DNA from: Proales similis
Lineage: Eukaryota > Rotifera > Eurotatoria > Ploima > Proalidae
Length of the DNA: 64,000 nucleotides
Assembly (NCBI GenBank): GCA_019059635.1
Contig: JAGVRJ010000014.1
Span: forward strand, 496,001 to 560,000
Direction of reading: 5' to 3'
How positions within the stretch are numbered: position 1 is the stretch's first letter; the number at the start of each line of letters is the position of its first letter. The position numbers and the translations under genes are program-made. This document shows, piece after piece, positions 33,635 to 43,800 of the stretch. The notes under the pieces are model-generated. The model was given only the letters and a program-made list of their open reading frames with translations. It searched no databases and was not told the origin of the DNA.

Positions 33635-36600
33635 ATGCGAATCAACCTCTTTTTATTTGCCATTACTTGCCTAGCTGTGAGGAGCTATGGTGAGTCAATC
33701 ATTAGACGAGCTTAAATTTAAACAAAGCTAATTCGTTTCGAAGCATATCGTCGTGTATGCTTTTTAAAGTTGACCGGCGATCAAGACACTTTTGAGCTCG
33801 CGCCTGAAACTATTGCCTCCGATTTATGCTCGCACATTGTTTTCCCAGTCGCGACTATTTCTGGCGACCAACTTCAGCCAATCAGGGGATTCGAGTACAT
33901 ATCAAGAGGAGGTGAACTGGTCACTCGACTCACTAACAAACTACGATCAGACAATCCTAGTTTGCGCTATCTTCTTGGTATTGGCAGTAAGGCGCTTGCA
34001 TTTCATGCTTTCTATTCAATCTAAGCTTGACACGTTGGCCAAAAGGTTCTGGCCAAGAGGCCAGCGGTTTCAGCGACTTGGTGCACGACACATCCAAACG
34101 ACGTCAGTTTATCAATGATGTCCAAGAGTTCATCAAAACGTGGAACTTTGACGGAATCGGTAAACAGACTCGTCATTTTCATTTCTAATAAATACTATAA
34201 GTTGTTCAAATTGATGTTTCTAGATATCGGATGGTTGTTTCCAGGCAAGCATACTAATCTCGCTCAGATTCGCTTTTAATTTTAAATGTTCGCGTGGCAC
34301 AGGCAGTAACAGAAAAGAATCAGATCGCGTCTTGTTTACTATTCTTGTCGAAGTATGTGTCTCCTTGCAATTGAAACCCTAGCGTCAAGTGTTGAATGAT
34401 TTAATCTAAAAAAGGAACTCGCAGCCAGTCTCAAGCCGAAATATTCCTTGTCGGCATCGGTTGCTTCTCTTGAGGATGTGGTCAAAAGCGCTTATGAGAT
34501 TGAGCTGATTTCCGAGTATGAACCAATTTAATTTGGCTTTTCTGAATCCAGAACTTGAAGATATTTGTGTGCAACTAGGAAACTGGACTTTTTGAACATT
34601 TTGTCAATCGATTTGTTAGACTCAGGCCGTGAAACGGCTGAGCATCCGGCTAGCCTTTTTGAACAAAAGCAAAACATCGATTCAATAGTTAGGTACTGGA
34701 TCGCTTCAGGTGCAGCGCGTTCCAAAATCAACTTAGGCCTTGCGACCTATGGATACATGTGGGAGCTGCTTTCATCGGAAGAATCCGGCCTGGGAGAAAA
34801 AATCAACTCTTCAAATGATTTGGTTCAGTTGCCATATGGGAAAGTGTGTGAAATATTGAAAGAAGAGGGATGGATTCAAAGATGGGATGAAAATCGCCAA
34901 GTACCATACGCACTCAATCAGAATAAGCTTTTAGTTTATGAAAGTCCCGAGAGCTGGAAGAAGAAAATCGCCTATGCAATTCAGCAAGAACTGGGCGGAT
35001 TTGCCGTCTGGGTTAGTTTGATAATTTAGCTTGACGGAAAATTGACAATTTCAAGTAATTCATGACGGCTTTAAGCGACCTGATATGGATGATGTTGAGG
35101 GAAAAGAATGCAATAATGTGAGTGAAATGAAATCAGCAGATTAAGATCTTGAGGCTTATAAATTCCGTTTAAGGGCACATTTCCTCTATTGAACACTTTT
35201 GACATGATTGTTGAGCTTGAGGGGCTTATTCATCCGACCACCACAACTGCCCAGACAACCAGCACAAGCACCGAATCGACCACAAGCATCACAGAACCAA
35301 CCACCACAGTTCCATTACCATCAACCACCCAGTCAACGTCAGCAACAAAACCTGAAAGTGAAGTGACGCCGGGTTCAGGAAGCACCGGGTCTAAAGGTTT
35401 TTAACGAACCTGAAATTTGCTTTGAAATCGAGGATTAACCATCTCAAAGGAATGAAGGTTGTCTGCTACCATACAAATTGGTCCCAGTATAGACCTGGCT
35501 CAGGAAAATATTTACCGGAGAACATTGACGCTCAGATGTGCACTCATATAATTTACGCCTTTGCCAAACTCGACAACAACTATTTGGCTGCTTTTGAATG
35601 GAATGACGAAAGCACCGATTGGATGCGTGGAATGTACGCTAGGATTCAAGATTTGAAAAAGACCAACAGAAATCTGAAGGTTCTGTTGGCTATCGGAGGT
35701 TTGCTATTAGCTGTTCTTCTAATGCCTGATTTTTCTGGTTATAAGTCTCAATTAGGTTGGAATATGGGTTCGCGTGATTTTAGCAACCTAGTTCACAATG
35801 AAGCGGCTAGATTGGCATTCGTTCCCCAATCGATAAGCTTTTTGAAAAAACACGGTTTCGATGGCTTAGGTAAATTTGCTAAAATGAAGAGCATTTGTAA
35901 ACAGACCCATATCGCTATGAACTGATGACTTTTTTAGATTTGGACTGGGAATATCCATCAAACAGAGAAGAGTCAAGACCCACCGACAAAGGACTCTTCT
36001 CAAAATGGATTCGAGAGCTGAGACTCGCCTACGACCGGGAAAATCTTCTCCTTACGGCGGCGGTTGCAGCTGGCAAGAGTACAATTGACACTGCCTACGA
36101 GGTCCCTGAACTAGCGAAATATCTGCATTTTATCAATGTAATGACCTATGATCTTCACGGGGCCTGGGAGAAATTCACTGGTCATCACAGCGCTTTGTAC
36201 CCCCGCCAAGATGAAACAGATCCTGAACAACGAACTCTAAACGTTGACTTTGCCATAAAATACTGGATTGAGATGGGCTGCACACCCGAACAGCTGAACA
36301 TTGGTCTGGCCACTTATGGCCGCTCTTTCACCCTTTCTGGCGGTGAACGAAGCCTGGGTGGAGGAGCTTCTGGAGCTGGAAAAGCGGGCGAGTTCACCAG
36401 AGAGGCTGGATTCCTATCCTACTATGAAATTTGTCAGCGCCTTAAACAAGGCTGGCAAAGAGAATGGAATGATGAACAAAAGGTACCGTTCGCAACCAAC
36501 GGAGACCAATGGGTCGGCTATGAAGATCTTGAGAGCATCAGAATCAAAGTCGATTATGCGAAGAAACTGAATCTGGGTGGAGTTATGTTTTGGGTAGGCA

Positions 36601-37166
36601 TCGCTTCCATAAATCACATTTGTAGATAAATTTAATTTTTCAATTCCAATAGAGTCTGGATCTTGACGATTTTTCCGGCAGCTTTTGCGGACAGGTAAGT
36701 TCAAGATGAAAGGAGCTCGCAGCAATTTGGTAAAAATGCTCAAAAGGGAAATTATCCTCTAATGCGTGCCGTGGCTAATATGGTCGGATCAGGCGGTTCT
36801 CAGTCTCAAATCTTAGATAGAAATCAAAATCTACCTTTGACTGAAAACTCTGAGTAAGAACAACTGTTAATTGTAACTGGCCTTATTTGAGTCTTGAATC
36901 GCCATTTTAGTAGCGTTGTCGCTGAAGTCGATATTGTGGTTGGCAATAACTTCAGTCTGTCGCTGCAGCCAAGCAATCAAGACGAATGTCCGCTGGATCA
37001 AAGCTACTTTGTGGTCAAGGGCACCGATTGCAAAAACTACTACAGATGCGTACATCCGGGAACCAGCCAACAATACAAACAGCTTCTCGAATGTCCTCCA
37101 AACACCAGATTCGATTCTAAAATTCAAGGATGCAATCTAGCCAAACTAGTTAATTGTGTTGAGTAG
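33635..37166 (+). CDS. Secreted chitinase with two GH18 domains (first one catalytically dead) and a C-terminal CBM14
   Basis: Family 18 chitinase, secreted; hydrolyses beta-1,4-linked GlcNAc polymers. Signal peptide MRINLFLFAITCLAVRSYG (exon 33635-33689). Domain 1 (about 33744-35110) aligns in order to GH18, but its catalytic segment reads FDGIDIGWLFPG: the third Asp and the catalytic Glu are replaced by Gly and Leu. A Thr/Ser-rich, probably O-glycosylated linker follows (about 35230-35400). Domain 2 (about 35445-36710) begins MKVVCYHTNWSQYRPG and has the intact motif FDGLDLDWEYP, MTYDLHGAW and GLATYGRSF. A CBM14/peritrophin-A chitin-binding domain ends the protein (about 36980-37166, six Cys, YYRCVHPG). 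About 14 exons join in phase; introns are mostly 47-74 bp. An intron sits at the same phase-1 position in both catalytic motifs (FDGI|D and FDGL|D), supporting internal duplication. The intron 34245-34302 appears to be GC-AG. Confidence 0.9.
35230..35400 (+). repeat. Thr/Ser/Pro-rich low-complexity linker coding region of the chitinase
   Basis: Codes for runs of Thr with Ser, Pro and Glu between the two GH18 domains (TTTTAQTTSTSTESTTS and following). It is an extended, probably O-glycosylated spacer, normal for secreted chitinases. Length may vary between alleles. Confidence 0.8.
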
Positions 37167-37321
37167 TGCGTTGACAAATCATCGTTCAAATCATTTTTCT
37201 TAGTGAGATCTTCTTTATTTGAAAACAATGTGCAAGAGTTTGAATTCAGAGAATAATTTGAATGCATTTATCCAATCCAAGCCTTTTTCCTATCTACTCG
37301 AATAAAACTCAATACCACGAA
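36620..37321. repeat. Left copy of direct repeat flanking the accessory block
   Basis: This stretch holds the last chitinase exons, the chitinase 3' UTR and, at about 37270-37321, sequence matching the last roughly 17 codons of the minus-strand DEG/ENaC gene at 53262. It is repeated in direct orientation at about 52905-53317. 36651 pairs with 52934, and 37111-37320 pairs with 53105-53314. The match between 37111 and 37320 is nearly perfect. Confidence 0.93.
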
Positions 37322-37773
37322 CAAGCTAAAACAAAATTTATAGTTTTCCTAGAAAGTGTTTGTTTAGTTTTGAATGTAGAGTATAGTGTCACCACTTTCG
37401 TGCAAACCACGTTGGTAGCTGATACGACATGAGAGCTACCTTTATCGATGCTGAAAATGCCGTGCCTTGAAGGCTTTTCAGGTGAAATCTTCGAAAACGA
37501 CTAGACTATCAGTTGGCCCAAGATAAACTGTAAATTCTGTAAAACTGTAAAACTGATAGTTAATCAAATTTTTTCACTGTCTTTTCAATTTTTATTTTTA
37601 TCTGATACATTGCGTTTTATGTGTTTATATAGTGCATACATTTCATCAAAGGTATTCTGAGCATCATTTAAGATTTTTTTGACCATAAGATAACTGAGAC
37701 TTCTCCAAGTTTCGAAAAGAAAAAGTGAGAAGTGCAGCTATTTAAACAGTTTTTAGATTCATTTGAATTCAAT
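37322..37773. other. Non-coding region at left edge of the accessory block
   Basis: About 450 bp of AT-rich sequence between the left repeat copy and the first ATG of the DUF4781-type gene. Presumably its promoter and 5' UTR. It contains TTTTTATTTTTATC and similar tracts but no clear motif. No terminal inverted repeat or transposase trace is visible. Confidence 0.4.
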
Positions 37774-40675
37774 ATGATTGAGAACACCCAAGCGCAATCA
37801 TTGGTTAAGTGTATAAATGAAAGCCCCTCTAAATCGGTTCGCACTTATTTTGATTGGAACGATCGACGCCTGAAAGAATGGAAAAAGCGCGCAATTCGAA
37901 TGCAAGAATTAAACGTAAGGAACAACCATAAGACTATTTGGTTTGCCTATGAATTGGACGAGAAAGATCACGTGGACTTGCGCATCTTGCTGACTTTTTA
38001 TGGAGAGAGAATTCCAGAGAATGGCTCTAGGATACCTGTTTCACCTTTTGCGTCATATACTTCTTATGAGAGAAAAAATGCTCGAAGCTTGCGGAAAAAA
38101 ATCTTTAAGATTTCGAACGGCCGTGATGATATCCAAATAAACCATATTTACATATCAGTCGGAGAACTGGGAAAAATTATGGAAAATGGAGCTGAAAAGA
38201 AGGATTTTCTTCATACCGAAGAGCCAGGTAAAAGCTCTTCATATAGATTTTAATGCGTTCTATATCGGTTGATTCTTAAATGGTTAATCAAAAGTACTTC
38301 TTGTCCATGATAGTGAAAACAAAATTAAATATATTGACCGAGGTGGACGTATTTACAAGAGTTTCGATGATTACAAGCAAAACAACACGCTGCCCAAAGC
38401 GATTACCCTGATGCCGATAAACGGAACGTATACTGCGAAGGACCAAGAGGGCAGGCCTGTCCAATTGGAATTCTGTGAAACACCATCGACAGAACTATCA
38501 AATCGCGTTATAGCGATAACCAAAACGGTGGTTAATGTTGCTGGCATCGCGTTTTCAATATCCGGGATAGTATTTGCATGCTCTCCAGCTTATGTCGGAT
38601 TAATTTTGAACTTAGCTGAGTAAGTTAATTCAAAAAAAGAATCAATTAAGATTCAGTTTGTTCCAAAAAAAAAGAAAAATCGAATTTATCACATTTTTTT
38701 AAAAACCTCAAGTGCAAGTATGAACTTAGCAAGTGTGGCTTGCAATGTAAAACGGAATGAACCAATACGATCGGAGATGCTTTATATTCTTTCGATTTTA
38801 TTTTCGGCTTATTGCAACAATACCAGAGCACGCATAGGAAGAATTTCTTCAAGGTCCGCAGCGAACGGTGAAACCTATCAAGAGTTTCTTAAAAGTAAAT
38901 TAAAGTAGTTTCTTTCAGCAACCATTTTCAATCTCGACTAATCTTTGCAGGCCTTTATAAAACTGATAAATATTTGTTTCCATTAATCAATATTTTCAGT
39001 GTACTCTCAACCTTTTCTACATGTGTCTCAATCATTGAAGAAATCATAAGAAAAAAACACGTTTCAGCGATTGATATTTATCGAATTTCAATCAGTTTGT
39101 ACCGGTTCGGCAATGTACTCTGCTCGCCTAAAACCTTGGATCAAATTTTCGTTAAAGATCAAGACATATTTCTAAAGCATTTTAGCGCCGATTTAAACGT
39201 AAGAAAAATCAGATTAAGCTGAAAGCGCTACAATACGATTACAAATCATTTTAATTATTTATTCGATTTCAAGTCAGAGAAAAGCAAAAGAGTTATGGCT
39301 GATATCTTGTCTCAAACTGCGAATGACTCGGACAACAAAGCATATGTGATCAGACACATGAAAGAGATAGAAGATCCATCCACGTTCCTAGAAAATATAA
39401 GCAACTCATGCAGCCATGTTAAATTTGATGCTAAAGGAATGGAAATAAACAACCAGATTCACATGCACCCGCTGGCCTACAATGGAATTGGAAAGGACAT
39501 CATCCATAGAAAGATAAAAGAGATGAATTTATTAGTGAATATAGAAAGTATAACAAAAGATGAAGCAAAAGCTGAATTTGAAAGGCTGGTTGAAAAACTG
39601 AAAGCTGGTGAAGGACAGACTATTTCTGCCAATCAAAATGAAACTTGTTGTTATGATGAATTGAACACGGCTTTTAAAGAAAGTCTTGACTCAAATGATC
39701 CGAACTCAGCAAAATTAGAGAACGCCATTGAAAAATGCTCTCGAAAACGCCAAGAATACTTCTTTGAAAGTTCTAAGCCTGAAAAAGGAAGTGCTGAAAT
39801 CGACCCGAAAAGAGTCGAAACATTTACCAATGCAAAAACTGAGCGTTTTTGTTACCAAATTAATATAGAGCACGTGAAACAAAAGCTAAGAGAAATTACC
39901 GGTCTAGAAAACTTTGATGAGTTTAGACTAGGGGATAAACAGATATTTCAAAATATGGATATTAAACAATACAATCAATTGTTTCGGGTGATGGAACAGC
40001 TCTCTGCAAAAAATAATGCAGACATTAAAATATTTAAGGCCGCTTTAGCTCTAAGTCAAGTTCCTCCATTCAAAGACGAAGCGAAAGCCTCCGGTGATAT
40101 TCTCTCCCTGGTCAATCTTTTAAAATGCGAAAAGGTTTGAAAATATATTTTCATCATCAAAATACAAGCACAATAGCCAAATAAAAATCATTCACATTCT
40201 TTAGGGAGGCGTACGAGATGCGATAATAGAACACCTAGCTGATACTGAAATCCAAGATGATCAAAATAATATTGCCTACGAACAATTTTTAAAGAGTCAA
40301 AAAGAAAGTTTAGCTACTCTAAAAGGTGACGATGAATTTTTCCAAAAATTAAGACCAAAATGGAATGGCAATATTTTATCGATACTCTATCATCACGCCA
40401 AACATAAGACGGAATTTGGTGATCAGCCTTTAACGCTTCAAGAATATTTCGAACAAGGCAACAATCTTTTAACTGATTCAGACAAACTTATTGGTTCTTT
40501 ACGAACCCAGGATGGGCGAACTTCCTACACCTATATTAATCCGTTTCCAAATCCAAGAAATTTAAAGAGTCATGTAGGATTCGCGGTAGACGGTAATGAA
40601 AACGAGCAAATTATACAGTCTCATTATACTAGGAAAAAGCTGGAATTACAGCCAGCAAACTCACAAATTAACTAA
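37774..40675 (+). CDS. DUF4781-type protein, six exons, 846 aa, with nuclease-toxin-like C-terminal region
   Basis: Exons 37774-38227, 38295-38619, 38713-38894, 38951-39198, 39274-40134 and 40205-40675 join in phase into 846 codons. The segment YIDRGGRIYKSFDDYKQNNT followed by LPKAITLMPINGTYTA and a hydrophobic pair of helices (VVNVAGIAFSISGIVFACSP) matches my memory of the DUF4781 family of arthropods and other invertebrates. So does the later SAIDIYRISISLYRFGNVLC segment. Function of the family is unknown. The next region (about residues 403-690, DILSQTANDSDNKAYVIRHM on) is hydrophilic and helical. The last exon has H753-H-A-K-H-K-T-E-F-G762, LTLQEYFEQGNNLL and a Gly-Arg-Thr-x-Tyr turn. This pattern resembles C-terminal RNase-type domains of bacterial polymorphic toxins. 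No signal peptide is seen. The open frame before 37774 has no ATG. The gene is visibly more AT-rich than the flanking housekeeping genes. Confidence 0.75.
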
Positions 40676-40838
40676 CATAAGACTTCAATGAGACATATGA
40701 TTTAAAAAAACTTTTAATACTAAACGCTATTCTTTTTTTTATCTTTGAGAAGGCAATAACCAACCTCCAGCCATTCTATTTAAGAAAACCAAAAATTAGA
40801 TTTCAATTTTTTTCTAGCTAGAAGTGAATCAAACATAA

Positions 40839-43800
40839 ATGGACACAAACATTCTTGCATGCAATGAGCACCTAGTCTTGGCTGTAGGCGAGATTGTTGC
40901 TGACAATTCAATGATTTGTAGGCAGGATTTGTTGAATAGAATTTTTTCCAATAAAACCGAGGCTGTTTCTGGTGTGTTACAGACCTTTGTATTTCAACAG
41001 TTTGCAGAGCAAACCAAGCTTTACATACGAGTTCGCCTCAAGTGTCGCATTGTATCAAAGCTGAGAAGTGGATCGAACGATTTTATTCAAGGATTTCTTG
41101 CAGCTGAAACAGATGATGAGTTGATTGATATACAACCGCCAGAGTTGAGGTGTCGACTCAGAGACCTTAAGGAACACAATGACCTGGGAAGCTTGCTAGT
41201 GGAATTCAGACAATTATTTAATCAGTTACTGAATAGGCTTTATCCTGGTGGGAACGAGGCGCAATTAAGAAGTTTCTTGGTAGAATGGTTTCAGAGTGGT
41301 CTCATGCCCCTTTCAATTTGGAAATTGTTTGCAAAATTGAACTGCGAAAATCCTTCTCTAGGCAATTTAATCCGCATTCAGGTGCCAAATGAAGAGCAGA
41401 CAAATTCAAAATGGCTAGAATTCAGACGTCTCCTGATGAATATCAAAAGTGAAGATTTTATCGAAATTGTTAAGTTTAAGCGTATCTTGAGTCTATTTCT
41501 TACCCAGCCGGAACTATCAATCAAAGAAAGGCAGCTAAAAATATTCGGAAGAGTAATTTATCTAAGCCAAAATCTAAGCAGAATTCAACATCACTTGAAT
41601 GAACAAGTGTATCAGGTAGCCATTTATGCTGAGGACAGCTTGATAATTGACTGTGACCTCGAAAAAAATTACTGGCATGGTAAGAACCTTATAATTGTGT
41701 CAAGAACTGTGAATGTGGTGCGTGATTCAACGATATGTCTGTCGGGCAGATCATTTGCTCCAGGTAGATCCGAAAAAATGCCTGCGGGTGCTGATGGAAC
41801 TGACGGACATCCTGGAGAGTCGAGTGGAAATCTCATGATATTGGCCACTCGAATGCTTAATTCGTCTCTATTGGCAGTTGAGCTAAAAGGCGGCCGTGGC
41901 CAGGATGGTGTCAATGGCGGTGACGGACTGGATGGCAAAGACGGTGCTGGAATCACCAAATCTGAATTGGATATGCTGATTGGGAAATATAAAAGCCTGT
42001 ATTTTGATCGTTGGGCCAATTTTAAAGAGTATTCTCCTCCTTCTGATTGGAAGCTTGAAAAAAACCAAGAACAATCAAAATGCTTTATTTACCGAACATA
42101 CACTGATAACAAGGGACGCAAAATGACCTACTCATTTGCTGCTAAAAAAGGCTGGGTTTATAATACGTATGATTTATATTATTTTGTAGTTGGATCAAAA
42201 GGCACTTTAGGTCAAGTAGGTGGCATGAACGGCATTGGCGGCCAAGGTGGCTACAACGGTACTCTGGTAGTGAAAAATCCGGAAACAAGCGAGGAATATC
42301 CGGTCAATCTGCTAACAACAGGACAAACGGCAGCTGGGACAAACGGTGAAAATGGTCGCGTTGGAACAAGTGGAAGACATGGCCTGAATGGCAACGACAT
42401 GGCTATTATAGATCAATCGAGAGGCTCGAACGACCATAAGCATTACTTCGGCGTATCAGAAAAGCAAAAGCTAAACTTCAGCTACGGCTATAGTGCCGAA
42501 TGGGATAGCCGACTGAATGGTTATAGATTTTACACACAAAAGGAAAATGCTTGTCAGATAAAATTTTTCCAAGACCAGTCAAATCCACTGGTCGAATTGA
42601 GAGCAGCCAATGCTCGTGAGCGCATAATACGGCCTAAGCACAGCGAAGCAGTCGCCAAGCCGCCAATCATTGTTTCAAAGGTTGTTGCTGAGGCGGAAGA
42701 TCTTTTCGGCAAGCAGAACGCATTTTTGTCGGACGCTTGCAAAGCCAGGGAGAAAGAAATTGTGGAAGAAAATAATGAGGAAGCAGATGAAAATGTGAGC
42801 GAGGAAGTTTCCATTCTAAAGGAAACAGAAAACTTTGACTTGACCATGTCTCAATTTGATTCGAATTCAGTTAAAACGACTGGGCGTTCTCTTCCAACTC
42901 CTCAGTTCTTTGCTCACAAAAGCAATTTGATGAAAGGCAGCACTACGATTGGCAAGCTATCACAAGTCATGTTTGATCTATTCTCAATTGAATTTCCACC
43001 TCTGCTGCTCGAATCGATGAAACTTAAATTAATCTGTTTAGTCTGGAAATATGAGCAGCAGATCAAGTTTGAATTTAGCTTAATATTGGTTGCCGCCCTT
43101 CAGTCCAAATTGCAGTACGGCATAACACTTGAGCAACTGAAACAGTTCAATCAGAGTCTTAGGGAACGACGCAAATGCAAGTTTCTTTTAAACCGGAATC
43201 GTCTCAAGTGGCAGCATTTGTGTTTGCAAAATGACGGCGAACAGATCAAGCTGAGTTATTATCCTCAATCTCCTGGTAATCAAACGTACTTTGGAGTCAA
43301 AGTAGCCAACTTGTCACCGACATTGGCACAGTATTCGCTAAAAAATAATGTGAAACAAATTGTCAGCGAATTTTTCGCCCAATACCGCAGTAAATCAGTC
43401 GATTTTGAACTATTGGTCAAGTTAAACGACTTTTTGAAGAAGATCAAGGATTATTGTCCAATGCTTCAAAAGCTAACGCCTGAAGATACCAACTTCGACT
43501 GGACAGATGAACAGGCAAGTACAAATTATGTCAACAGCTTAAGCTACTTAGTGAATAAAGAAAACAAAAAATACGATGCCAATCAAAACCACATAGAGAC
43601 GCAACATGAGATCAGTTTTGAAGAATTCTATAAAACTGTAAAAAGTCATAAGAAATTTTGGTCCGAAGCAATTCAACCAATTTGTGATTTGATATCAAGC
43701 AATCAGGAATACAAGATACGGTTCGGTATACCGGCTGTTTTCAAGCGATTCACTTATGAATCACTCAAAAATAGAAATTTTCGCTTGAGCTCAACCGAAG

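Noticed and set aside
35422-37166. Second independent chitinase gene
   Set aside because: The second GH18 domain has no signal peptide or ATG at its start and follows the Thr-rich linker through an in-phase intron, so it belongs to the same gene as domain 1.
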